This document shows, one piece after another, positions 16,363 through 24,413 of a DNA stretch of 52,869 bases. The DNA is taken from NCBI GenBank assembly GCA_039029195.1, contig JBCCGR010000031.1, positions 1 to 52,869 of the forward strand. The letters are read 5' to 3'. The translations under genes and the position numbers were made by a program. Origin of the DNA: JBCCGR01 sp039029195 (GTDB lineage: Bacteria > Pseudomonadota > Alphaproteobacteria > Rhizobiales > Rhizobiaceae). Each line of letters begins with the position of its first letter. Positions within the stretch are counted from its first letter, which is position 1. The notes beneath the pieces were generated by a model. That model was not told the DNA's origin. It saw only the letters and a program-made list of their open reading frames with translations, and made no database searches.

Positions 16363-17867
16363 TGACCGATTGGCCGATCCTCTCCATTGTCACGTTCCTG
16401 CCACTGGTCGGAGCGCTGATCATTCTGCTGATCTGGGAAGATTCAGAAGTCGCCCGGCGCAATATCCGCAATGTGGCGCTGCTCACCACCACCACCACAT
16501 TCATCCTGTCGCTGTTCATCTGGATCGGTTTCGACGATTCGACATCGTCGTTCCAGATGGTCGAAAAGCGCGAATGGATGGGAGGCATATCCTATCACAT
16601 GGGTGTCGACGGCATCTCGATGCTGTTCGTCATTCTGACCACGTTCCTGATGCCGTTCTGTATTCTGGCGAGCTGGGAAACAATCAACACGCGCGTGCGT
16701 GAATACATGATTGCCTTCCTGCTGCTGGAAACACTGATGATCGGCGTATTCTGCGCACTCGACATCGTGCTGTTCTACGTCTTCTTCGAAGGCGGTCTGA
16801 TCCCGATGTTCATCATCATCGGTGTCTGGGGTGGCAAACGCAGGGTCTACGCCAGCTTCAAATTGTTCCTCTACACGCTGTTGGGTTCGGTGCTGATGCT
16901 GATCGCGATGATGACGATGTACTGGAACGTGGGCACCACCGACATCACCAAGATGTTGGAGCATGATTTCCCGGCGTCCATGCAGACCTGGTTATGGCTG
17001 GCCTTCTTCGCGTCCTTTGCCGTGAAAATGCCCATGTGGCCAGTGCACACCTGGTTGCCGGATGCGCACGTCGAAGCCCCAACCGCTGGTTCGGTTATTC
17101 TTGCCGGAATTCTGCTGAAAATCGGTGGCTACGGGTTCTTGCGCTTCTCGCTGCCCATGTTCCCGCTGGCATCTGCCGAGTTTGCCAATCTTGTGTTCGC
17201 CCTGTCCATCATTGCAATTGTGTACACGTCCCTGGTGGCGCTGGCGCAGGAGGACATGAAAAAGCTGATTGCCTACTCGTCCGTGGCGCACATGGGATAT
17301 GTGACCATGGGCATGTTCGCCATGAACATGCAGGGTGTTCAGGGCGGCATCTTCCAGATGCTATCGCATGGACTGGTGTCCGGCGCGCTCTTCCTGTGTG
17401 TGGGAGTGGTTTACGACCGGCTCCACACGCGGGAAATTGATGCCTATGGCGGGCTCGTGAACCGCATGCCAAACTATGCGGTGGCGTTTTTGATATTCAC
17501 CATGGCGAATGTCGGGCTGCCTGGCACGTCAGGTTTCGTGGGCGAATTCCTCACATTGATCGGTATCTTCAAAGTCAACACCTGGGTTGCGTTGGCCGCA
17601 ACCAGCGGGGTGATCCTGTCGGCCTGTTATGCGTTGTGGCTCTATCGCCGGGTCGTGTTCGGTGCGCTCGACAAGGAAACGCTGCGATCCATGCTGGACT
17701 TGTCGCCCCGCGAAAAGGTGCTCTTGTTCCCGCTCATTGCACTGGTGATTTTCTTCGGGGTCTATCCGTTGCCTATATTCGAGGTAACGGAGGCCTCGGT
17801 GCAAAATCTGATAAACAATTACGAAGCCGCCCTCGACGCGGCTTCCCGGACCGCTCAGGCGAACTAG
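16362..17867 (+). CDS. nuoM: NADH-quinone oxidoreductase subunit M
   Basis: Antiporter-like proton-pumping subunit, 501 residues with the start chosen here. The ATG giving MTDWPILSIVTFLPL shares its first base with the nuoL stop and follows GGAGGGGCA, a good ribosome-binding site; a start nine codons earlier is less likely. Conserved segments: FEGGLIPMFIIIGVWGG (key Glu), MPMWPVHTWLPDAHVEAPTAGSV (essential Lys helix nearby) and LKIGGYGFLRF. Confidence 0.96.
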   Translation: MTDWPILSIVTFLPLVGALIILLIWEDSEVARRNIRNVALLTTTTTFILSLFIWIGFDDSTSSFQMVEKREWMGGISYHMGVDGISMLFVILTTFLMPFCILASWETINTRVREYMIAFLLLETLMIGVFCALDIVLFYVFFEGGLIPMFIIIGVWGGKRRVYASFKLFLYTLLGSVLMLIAMMTMYWNVGTTDITKMLEHDFPASMQTWLWLAFFASFAVKMPMWPVHTWLPDAHVEAPTAGSVILAGILLKIGGYGFLRFSLPMFPLASAEFANLVFALSIIAIVYTSLVALAQEDMKKLIAYSSVAHMGYVTMGMFAMNMQGVQGGIFQMLSHGLVSGALFLCVGVVYDRLHTREIDAYGGLVNRMPNYAVAFLIFTMANVGLPGTSGFVGEFLTLIGIFKVNTWVALAATSGVILSACYALWLYRRVVFGALDKETLRSMLDLSPREKVLLFPLIALVIFFGVYPLPIFEVTEASVQNLINNYEAALDAASRTAQAN

Positions 17868-17887
17868 ATCAGGGTTTTTGAATTCTC

Positions 17888-19327
17888 ATGCAATACGCCT
17901 TTGAAAGTGCTGAGCTCGCCGTACTGGCACCGGAAATCTGGCTCGCCGTAGGGGCCATGGTCCTGCTGATGATTGGTGTCTATGCAGGCGAAGCATCGGA
18001 ACGTCTGGTCACCGGCTTTTCCGTTGCACTGATCGTGCTTGCCGGTGCCTGGCTTCTTTTCTTCTACAAGCCCGGAACCGCCTTCCACGAAGCCTTTGTG
18101 CTTGATGATTTCTCGCGGCTCATGAAATTCCTCGTGCTCCTTGGGTCCGGAGTGGCGATTGCCATGTCTGTGGGTTTCGCCCGGGAAGAGAACTTTTCAA
18201 AATTTGAATATCCGATCCTGATCCTGCTTTCGACCGTCGGCATGATGCTCATGATCTCGTCCAACGACATGATCACGCTGTATCTGGGTCTGGAGCTGCA
18301 ATCGCTGGCGCTCTACGTGGTCGCCGCAATCAACCGGGAATCGCTCAAAGCCACAGAGGCCGGGCTGAAATATTTCGTTCTCGGCGCACTGTCGTCCGGC
18401 ATGCTGCTCTACGGAATTTCCCTGATTTATGGTTTCACCGGGCACACCGGATTTTCCGGCATCGCGGAAGGTTTTGCCGGATCCAAGGGCAATCTCGGTC
18501 TGGTCTTCGGCATCGTTTTCGTGATGGCGGGCCTTGCCTTCAAAATATCCGCCGTTCCATTCCATATGTGGACGCCAGATGTTTATGAAGGTGCGCCAAC
18601 GCCGGTGACGGCCTTTTTTGCAGCCGCGCCAAAGATCGCGGCAATGGCATTGATGATCCGCGTGGTAATGACGGCGTTTGAGCCGGCGCTTCTCGATTGG
18701 CAGCAGATTGTTGTCTTCATCTCCATTGCGTCCATGGGACTTGGTGCTTTTGCTGCCATTGGTCAGACGAACATCAAGCGACTGATGGCCTATTCCTCCA
18801 TTGGCCATATGGGGTTCGCTCTGGTCGGGCTATCTGCAGGAAGCGAAGCCGGGGTGAGCGGTGTCATTCTCTATATGCTGATCTATCTGGTGATGACCCT
18901 TGGGACCTTCGCCTGCATTCTCGCCATGCGTCGCAAGGATGGCATGGTTGAGGACATCAGCGATCTTGCGGGACTGTCCACCAGCAATCCGGTCATGGCC
19001 GTTCTGTTGACGGCGCTCATGTTTTCGCTGGCCGGCATTCCGCCGCTAGCCGGATTCTGGGGAAAGTACTTCGTGTTCGTCGCTGCTGTTCAGGCGGAGC
19101 TCTATGCGCTTGCAATCATTGGTGTGCTCGCCAGTGTTGTCGGGGCTTACTATTATCTCCGCATCGTCAAGATTATCTGGTTTGACGCCTCAGAAGACAC
19201 ATTCGTTCCCATGGCGGGCGAGCTTCGACTGGTCCTTGGCGTCTCGGGCGTGTTTGTGATTTTCTATGTGGTGATCGGTGGTCCGATGCTAGAAATCGCG
19301 ACCACCGCCGCGCGCAGCTTCTTTTGA
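17888..19327 (+). CDS. nuoN: NADH-quinone oxidoreductase subunit N
   Basis: Third antiporter-like proton-pumping subunit, 479 residues, ~14 predicted helices. Visible family segments are LGLELQSLALYV, KYFVLGALSSGMLLYG, FKISAVPFHMWTPDVYEGAPTP and NIKRLMAYSSIGHMGF. This closes the complex I gene set, so all fourteen subunits nuoA-N are encoded here without a break. The birA ATG begins on the last base of the stop codon. Confidence 0.97.
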   Translation: MQYAFESAELAVLAPEIWLAVGAMVLLMIGVYAGEASERLVTGFSVALIVLAGAWLLFFYKPGTAFHEAFVLDDFSRLMKFLVLLGSGVAIAMSVGFAREENFSKFEYPILILLSTVGMMLMISSNDMITLYLGLELQSLALYVVAAINRESLKATEAGLKYFVLGALSSGMLLYGISLIYGFTGHTGFSGIAEGFAGSKGNLGLVFGIVFVMAGLAFKISAVPFHMWTPDVYEGAPTPVTAFFAAAPKIAAMALMIRVVMTAFEPALLDWQQIVVFISIASMGLGAFAAIGQTNIKRLMAYSSIGHMGFALVGLSAGSEAGVSGVILYMLIYLVMTLGTFACILAMRRKDGMVEDISDLAGLSTSNPVMAVLLTALMFSLAGIPPLAGFWGKYFVFVAAVQAELYALAIIGVLASVVGAYYYLRIVKIIWFDASEDTFVPMAGELRLVLGVSGVFVIFYVVIGGPMLEIATTAARSFF

Positions 19328-20100
19328 TGCCTGCCATTGCCGGACTGCCAGGCTGGCGTCACGAGCACTTCCAGACGATCGGATCAACAAACATCGAATG
19401 CCTTTCCCGTGCTGAAGCGGGTGATGAGGGCAGATTGTGGATTACCGCCGCTGAACAGGTGGCTGGCAAGGGTCGACGGGGAAATCACTGGGTCTCCGAG
19501 ACCGGTAACCTCTACGCATCGGTCCTGTTGATTGATCGGATCTGGAAACAGCGTGTGACCACGCTGCCCTTTGTGGCGGCACTTGCCGCGCACGATGCAA
19601 TCGGGCGAGCAGCCGAAGTTGGGCATCCAGATCTTTCTATCAAATGGCCCAACGACATTTTGTGGCAGCGCAGGAAGCTCGCGGGCATTCTGCTGGAGCG
19701 CACCCCGTTTGGTGATCAACAGGCGGCAATCGTTGTTGGGTTTGGCATCAATTGCACACATTCCCCTTCAGGCACGCCCTATCCAACCACTTCGATCCGT
19801 GAGATGGGGCGGGATGTGTCGGCAGATGATCTGCTTCCACATCTTGCGAAAGCTTTCGCGGAAACACTGGCGGTCTGGGAGCAGCCGAACGGTTTTGAAG
19901 TGGTCCGTTCCGACTGGCTGAACCGGGCGAGTGGACTGGGAGAAAAGATATCAGTAAGACTGCCCGCCGAAACGCTGACCGGAATCTTTCACACCATCGA
20001 TAGCGAAGGTCAACTCCAGCTTTTCATGGACAATAAAACGAGATCGATCAGCGCGGGTGAAGTGTTTTTCCCGCGCATGATGGAAGAAGGCGCAGGCTGA
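19327..20100 (+). CDS. birA: Biotin--[acetyl-CoA-carboxylase] ligase
   Basis: Attaches biotin to carrier proteins such as AccB, via biotinyl-AMP. 257 residues, catalytic domain only, without the N-terminal DNA-binding domain of E. coli BirA, so it is not expected to act as a repressor. The biotinyl-AMP loop is GKGRRGNHW, with the IGSTN motif near residue 20 and IKWPNDILW in the core; a short C-terminal SH3-like domain follows. The ATG overlaps the nuoN stop; a TTG one codon earlier is ignored. birA directly after nuoN is usual in this order. Confidence 0.93.
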   Translation: MPAIAGLPGWRHEHFQTIGSTNIECLSRAEAGDEGRLWITAAEQVAGKGRRGNHWVSETGNLYASVLLIDRIWKQRVTTLPFVAALAAHDAIGRAAEVGHPDLSIKWPNDILWQRRKLAGILLERTPFGDQQAAIVVGFGINCTHSPSGTPYPTTSIREMGRDVSADDLLPHLAKAFAETLAVWEQPNGFEVVRSDWLNRASGLGEKISVRLPAETLTGIFHTIDSEGQLQLFMDNKTRSISAGEVFFPRMMEEGAG

Positions 20101-20102
20101 AT

Positions 20103-21770
20103 TTGACCACTTCCGACAATGAATTCGTCTTCCTGCCGCTCGGCGGCGTTGGCGAAATCGGCATGAATCTTGGCCTCTACGGATTCGGACCAGCAAAGAA
20201 ACGAAAATGGATTGCCATCGATATCGGGGTCACGTTTCCGGATGCCTACTGGCCTGGGGTGGATTTGGTCCTGCCCGATATTCGATTTCTGGAATCAGAA
20301 GTCGACAACCTAGAAGCAATTGTCATCACCCATGCCCATGAAGACCACTATGGTGCACTGCTGGCGCTGTGGGATCGGCTGCAGGTGCCTGTCTACTGCA
20401 CACTTTTCACTGCGGGCATGATCGAAGCCAAACGGCTTTCAGAACGTGATGCGCCGGAAATACCGGTCACTGTGTTTCAGGCCGGTGAGACTTTCTCCGT
20501 CGGGCCGTTCAGCATCGAAGCGGTGCACGTCACGCATTCGATCCCAGAACCTGTGTCCCTTGCGATCACATCACCGCTTGGCACAGCACTGCACACCGCT
20601 GACTGGAAAATCGACCCGGCACCAGCCATCGGCAATCCTATTGACGAAAACAGCTTTCGCCGGATTGGAGATACGGGCGTGCTGGCGCTGGTGTGTGATT
20701 CCACCAATGCCATTCGTGTGGGCGAGAGTCCCAGCGAGATGGAAGTCTCTCAGGGCCTGCAGGAAGTGATTGAGGCCTCGCCAGGACGAGTGTTTGTCAC
20801 CACATTTTCTTCCAATGTCGGAAGGATCAAATCCATCGCCCTTGCGGCCGAGGCCGCAGGTCGGCGGGTCCTCATTCTGGGACGCAGCCTGAAGCGGGTG
20901 ATAGACGTTTCCCGCGAACTGAACTATCTCGACGGCGTGGCACCATTTCTTGATGAGGCCGAGTTCGCTTCGGTGCCTCGCGAGGAAATCGTGGTCATAT
21001 TGACCGGTAGTCAGGGTGAAACCCGCGCGGCCCTCGCAAAGCTCTCAAGGGATGAGATGCGCAACGTGCATTTCACGCCCGGAGACCGGGTCGTCTATTC
21101 CTCCCGCACAATCCCCGGCAATGAAAAACTCATTCTGGACACCCAGAACCGACTGATCGACATGGGCGTAGAGATTGTGACAGACAATGATGCGCTGGTT
21201 CATGTATCGGGACATCCGCGCCGTTCGGAACTGAAGAAAATGTATGATTGGGTGAAGCCAACCATCGCCGTGCCAGTGCATGGTGAGGCAGCACATTTGA
21301 GCGCACACGCCTCACTAGCCGCCGACTTGGGCGTTCCCGATGTCGCCCCAATTCGCAACGGAAACATGCTCAGACTCGCGCCTGGTTCAGCCGAGATCAT
21401 TGCCGATGTGCCCGTTGGCCGCATCTACAAGGATGGCAATTTCATCGGAGACGAAGATGAGATGGGCATCCCGCGCCGTCGTTCGCTTTCCTATGTGGGT
21501 CATGTGGCGATGGCGCTCGTTGTTGATCGCAAGGGCGAACTGGTCAGCGAGCCGGATATGGAATGCAATGGCTTACCGGAAACCTTTGACGATGAGGACT
21601 TCGAAGATTTCCTTTTCGACGCGGCGATTGGTGCGTTTGAGAGCATTCCCCACAAACGGCGCAAGGACCCCGAGCTCATCCGCGACGCTGTAACCCGCGC
21701 AATACGCGCGACGGCACGCAATCTTTGGGGTAAAAAACCGGTCACAACCGTTTTCGTTAGCATGGTCTGA
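20103..21770 (+). CDS. rnj: Ribonuclease J
   Basis: Metallo-beta-lactamase/beta-CASP ribonuclease with 5'-3' exo and endo activity in rRNA and mRNA maturation. 555 residues. The zinc-binding motif is HAHEDH at residues 77-82, after the strand that ends in AIVIT; further metal-site histidines lie in HVTHSIPEP and HTADWK, and the beta-CASP part contains GSQGE and HVSGHP. It starts with TTG two bases after the birA stop; GTTGGCGAAATCGGCATG inside the gene encodes GVGEIGMN, a family-conserved N-terminal motif that supports this start. Confidence 0.93.
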   Translation: MTTSDNEFVFLPLGGVGEIGMNLGLYGFGPAKKRKWIAIDIGVTFPDAYWPGVDLVLPDIRFLESEVDNLEAIVITHAHEDHYGALLALWDRLQVPVYCTLFTAGMIEAKRLSERDAPEIPVTVFQAGETFSVGPFSIEAVHVTHSIPEPVSLAITSPLGTALHTADWKIDPAPAIGNPIDENSFRRIGDTGVLALVCDSTNAIRVGESPSEMEVSQGLQEVIEASPGRVFVTTFSSNVGRIKSIALAAEAAGRRVLILGRSLKRVIDVSRELNYLDGVAPFLDEAEFASVPREEIVVILTGSQGETRAALAKLSRDEMRNVHFTPGDRVVYSSRTIPGNEKLILDTQNRLIDMGVEIVTDNDALVHVSGHPRRSELKKMYDWVKPTIAVPVHGEAAHLSAHASLAADLGVPDVAPIRNGNMLRLAPGSAEIIADVPVGRIYKDGNFIGDEDEMGIPRRRSLSYVGHVAMALVVDRKGELVSEPDMECNGLPETFDDEDFEDFLFDAAIGAFESIPHKRRKDPELIRDAVTRAIRATARNLWGKKPVTTVFVSMV

Positions 21771-21776
21771 GTTGAA

Positions 21777-22190
21777 ATGATTGGCCGACTGAACCACGTG
21801 GCAATTGCTGTTACTGATCTCGGTGCAGCCGTCAAAACCTACGAACAGACATTGGGAGCAACCGTCTCCGAACCACAGGATTTGCCCGAACACGGAGTGA
21901 GGGTGGTGTTTGTGGAACTTCCCAACACAAAGGTCGAGTTGCTCGAAGCACTCGGAGAAAAGTCACCAATTGCGAAGTTTCTGGAAACCAACGGCGCAGG
22001 CGGCATCCATCACATGTGCTACGAAGTTCACGATATCATTGCGGCCCGTGATCGCCTCACGGGTGAGGGTGCCCGGGTTCTTGGCGACGGCGAACCCAAG
22101 ATCGGTGCCCACGGCAATCCGGTTCTGTTTTTGCATCCCAAGGATTTTTGTGGAACGCTGGTCGAGCTTGAAGAGGTGCCAGCCTCGTGA
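21777..22190 (+). CDS. mce: Methylmalonyl-CoA epimerase
   Basis: Interconverts (R)- and (S)-methylmalonyl-CoA, linking propionyl-CoA carboxylation to methylmalonyl-CoA mutase. 137 residues, a single vicinal-oxygen-chelate (glyoxalase-like) protein. Metal-ligand positions are visible in LNHVAIAV, GGIHHMCYEV and the C-terminal GTLVELEE. It lies six bases after the RNase J gene and its stop overlaps the GTG start of the DUF1467 gene, so all three are one unit. Confidence 0.92.
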   Translation: MIGRLNHVAIAVTDLGAAVKTYEQTLGATVSEPQDLPEHGVRVVFVELPNTKVELLEALGEKSPIAKFLETNGAGGIHHMCYEVHDIIAARDRLTGEGARVLGDGEPKIGAHGNPVLFLHPKDFCGTLVELEEVPAS

Positions 22191-22453
22191 GTTGGCTCAC
22201 TGCAATCGCGCTCTATTTCCTGTTCTGGTGGCTGACCCTCTTTATCAGCCTGCCGTTTCGCATGCGCACCCAGCAGGATGAAGGAGACATCGCGCCAGGC
22301 ACCGAACCCAGCGCGCCTGCCAATCCCCAGATTGGCAAGCGCCTCTTGGCGAACACGGTGATCGCGGCAGTGCTATTCGGCCTATACTGGTTTGTGACCG
22401 TTTATCTGGGTTTTGGCATTGAGGATTTCCCCGATTTCATTTCGGTGGATTGA
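22187..22453 (+). CDS. DUF1467 small membrane protein
   Basis: 88 residues with two predicted membrane helices (about 4-22 and 56-76) joined by a polar, Pro-rich loop. The N-terminal WLTAIALYFLFWWLTLFISLPF followed by R-rich MRTQ matches DUF1467, an alphaproteobacterial family of unknown function that is regularly found after mce and before proS. The start is GTG, overlapping the mce stop by four bases. The last 72 bases overlap the 3' end of the opposing DUF1127 gene. Confidence 0.88.
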   Translation: MSWLTAIALYFLFWWLTLFISLPFRMRTQQDEGDIAPGTEPSAPANPQIGKRLLANTVIAAVLFGLYWFVTVYLGFGIEDFPDFISVD

Positions 22454-22714
22454 ACAAGTTCCAGGATCCGCGTTCAGTTTTTCCGCATAGAGCCGGTGAT
22501 CCGGAATATCCCACGATCCACGATGACCTTCATAAAGTGCCTCATTGCGGCGCACACCGATGTCCTTCAACTCGGCTTCCGTAAGCTGTAGCAGTTGATC
22601 CCGCTCGTTCTGAACCTGTCTGGCAAGAGCAAGGCGCTTCAGCAATTTGCGACCCATTTCACGTCCGCGAACGCCGAGCTGGGCAAAGGGAGGAAAGGCA
22701 AACTCGATAAGCAT
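22382..22714 (-). CDS. DUF1127 (YjiS-like) domain protein
   Basis: 110 residues. The middle part, LARQVQNERDQLLQLTEAELKDIGVRRNEA, fits the DUF1127 pattern: an Arg-rich helix followed by L-x-x-L-x-D-x-x-L-x-DIG. Proteins with this domain in alphaproteobacteria include RNA-binding regulators (the CcaF1/CcsR context in Rhodobacter) and phosphate/carbon-metabolism small proteins; the role here is unknown. It is divergent from the LysR gene and shares its 123-base promoter region, so LysR control is likely. Its 3' end runs into the DUF1467 coding region on the other strand. Confidence 0.75.
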   Translation of the reverse strand: MLIEFAFPPFAQLGVRGREMGRKLLKRLALARQVQNERDQLLQLTEAELKDIGVRRNEALYEGHRGSWDIPDHRLYAEKLNADPGTCSIHRNEIGEILNAKTQINGHKPV

Positions 22715-22837
22715 TGTTTGTTCAATTCATAAACAGTGTGAATGTTGACGCCTTTCAACATAATGATGCTTGATTAATAAGAAAAACGAATGTTATTTAT
22801 ATGTCTCACAAAAATTCGTTATGATTGAAGGTGGATC
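22715..22837. promoter_or_regulatory. Divergent control region with inverted repeats
   Basis: AT-rich spacer between the DUF1127 gene and lysR. ATTCA-N9-TGAAT (22725-22743) has the T-N11-A core typical of LysR sites, and a second wider inverted repeat, AACGAAT (22785-22791) with ATTCGTT (22814-22820), lies just before the lysR ribosome-binding site GAAGGTGG. Autoregulation and DUF1127 control are inferred. Confidence 0.5.
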
Positions 22838-23710
22838 ATGCCAACCAACCGAGACATTGATATCGGTCTCCTGCGCACATTCCTGACAGTTGCCGAATGT
22901 GGCAGCATGACCATTGCAGCGCATATTCTGAACCTTACGCAGGCGGCGGTTAGCCAGCAGATCAAGAGGCTGGAAACACTCTTGCAAAAACCGGTTTTTG
23001 ATCGCACCACCAAACAGATCAGTCTATCCGACGAGGGCGAACGTCTGCTTGGACACGCAAGACGCATGGTCAAACTCAATGACGAGGTTTGGACGACCAT
23101 GACGGCGCCGGGTTTTGAAGGCGAGGTGCGTTTGGGCGTGCCAAACGATATCATCCATGTTTTCATGCCGGAAATACTGCGCAGTTTCCACCATCGTTGG
23201 CCCGGCATTCAGGTGACGTTCTTCTGCGATGCCACAGTGAAACTTCTGGCACTGCTTCGGAAGGGTGAAATTGATCTCACCCTCACCACCGAGTGCACTC
23301 GTGGTGATGACCTATTGCTGGTGGATCAGCTTGTCTGGATTCAGCGCATTGGTGGCCAGGCGGCGCGCTCAACGCCATTGCCGGTTTCCATGGGCGCGCC
23401 GGAATGTTCGTTCCGTGCTGCTGCGGCCCAGGCTTTGTCTGAATCCGGCCACGACTGGAAACTCATTTGCCATTCCGGCCATCTGGAACCTGTATACACC
23501 ACCCTGGAAGCTGACTTGGCGGTGGCGATTTTCCTGTCGCAATGCATGCCGCCAAATACGGAAATTGTCCCGGCATCGGCAGGGCTACCGATGCTTCCAC
23601 CCTTCTACGTCAATCTTCACACGCAGGCGGTGGCCAAGAATCCCCTCGTAGATGAACTCGCCAACCATATTCGCAGGGGTTTCATGAACCGGTATCAGCG
23701 CGCGGCATAA
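22838..23710 (+). CDS. LysR-type transcriptional regulator
   Basis: 290 residues. The winged helix-turn-helix is in residues ~9-68 (LLRTFLTVAECGSMTIAAHILNLTQAAVSQQIKRLE), followed by the linker helix and an effector-binding domain starting about residue 92 (GEVRLGVPNDIIHVFMPEIL). The ligand is not predictable from this sequence. The gene is divergent from a DUF1127 gene and is followed by 700 bases without a protein gene, so it is monocistronic. This LysR/DUF1127 pair interrupts what would otherwise be a continuous nuo-birA-rnj-mce-proS block. Confidence 0.93.
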   Translation: MPTNRDIDIGLLRTFLTVAECGSMTIAAHILNLTQAAVSQQIKRLETLLQKPVFDRTTKQISLSDEGERLLGHARRMVKLNDEVWTTMTAPGFEGEVRLGVPNDIIHVFMPEILRSFHHRWPGIQVTFFCDATVKLLALLRKGEIDLTLTTECTRGDDLLLVDQLVWIQRIGGQAARSTPLPVSMGAPECSFRAAAAQALSESGHDWKLICHSGHLEPVYTTLEADLAVAIFLSQCMPPNTEIVPASAGLPMLPPFYVNLHTQAVAKNPLVDELANHIRRGFMNRYQRAA

Positions 23711-23753
23711 AAAGCTTGTTTCGCGATTCAATTGGCACAAGCGGAAGCAAAAT

Positions 23754-23870
23754 CCACCTCATGGTGAGCCCATCGAAACACGAGGTGGCCCGGAACTTGT
23801 CTGATTGGTTTCCACTTGCGGCCATGTGGGCCACATCCGATCCTTCGACATGCTCAGGATGAGGATGTGG
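23754..23870. repeat. Pair of REP-like extragenic palindromes in inverted orientation
   Basis: The first unit is bounded by CCACCTC/GAGGTGG (23754-23788) and contains TCATGGTGAGCCCATCGAA. The second is bounded by CCACATCC/GGATGTGG (23831-23870) and contains CCTTCGACATGCTCAGGATG. Read on the opposite strand, the second shares CCTCAT--TGAGC--TCGAA with the first. Sequences of this form recur in many alphaproteobacterial genomes, usually downstream of genes. Confidence 0.75.
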
Positions 23871-23959
23871 AATGAAATTTCCGGCATATCCAAAAAACAG
23901 CAATCATTCCTGCCGTTGTTCATCGCAATCAACAATCGGCCCGGTTGCTGACGAAGACC

Positions 23960-23987
23960 AAAAAAAAAGCAAGGCGTGCGCCTTGCT
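23960..23987 (-). terminator. Strong intrinsic terminator, minus strand
   Basis: AGCAAGGC-GCAC-GCCTTGCT hairpin followed on the minus strand by nine T. It cannot serve lysR (wrong orientation) or proS, so it implies a minus-strand transcript starting between here and proS. Confidence 0.85.
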
Positions 23988-24140
23988 GATTGAGTTCGCG
24001 TCCCGACCTCTATCCTGACTTTTGGTCAGGCGGCTGCGTTTAACCCGCGCCCGAGATCACATCCTCCCAAGACTTAAGACTGCGTATAAGAACTGTTTGA
24101 CACAATTTCTGTTATTGTGACCAACCTTTAGCCTGCAATG
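23960..24140 (-). ncRNA. Probable small RNA (start approximate)
   Basis: Inferred from the orphan minus-strand terminator. Reading toward it one finds GGGAGG (plus-strand 24063-24068), a small hairpin CCTGAC-CAAAA-GTCAGG, then the terminator. A short open frame of 21 codons starting at TTG (24105 down to 24040) ends SWEDVISGAG; it has no ribosome-binding site, whereas GGGAGG could only serve a 6-codon frame beginning GTG. The 5' end is a guess. No Rfam family is recognised. It could also be the leader or tail of an unrecognised small mRNA. Confidence 0.45.
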
Positions 24141-24413
24141 TTCGGCTTGTCACCCGGAATGCCGCCAAAAAACCCTTTTCCGACGAAGAATTCCGGCAAA
24201 AACGGTGCTTTTTTTGCTTTTTCTCTCAACTGCTTAACAAGTATATTTTTTGCGCCTCCTTGCGAAACGATTTAGAACCTGAAACTCGCACGTCGGACGG
24301 CTTAACGCGCCAGGCAGTTCGCGATGCAAAGCTTGTTTCCATCGGCAATTTGCGGTTTGAGTGGGCCAGCAAAAGCGCAAGCTGATTCCCGGATTTTTCT
24401 CGACAGGTAAACC

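Larger units (their letters stand above)
23711..24413. other. 700-base spacer between lysR and proS
   Basis: No convincing protein gene. It holds, in order, a pair of extragenic palindromes, a strong terminator read on the minus strand with a probable small-RNA gene upstream of it, and a T-rich stretch plus leader before proS. The proS ATG lacks a strong ribosome-binding site (ACAGGTAAACC). Confidence 0.6.
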
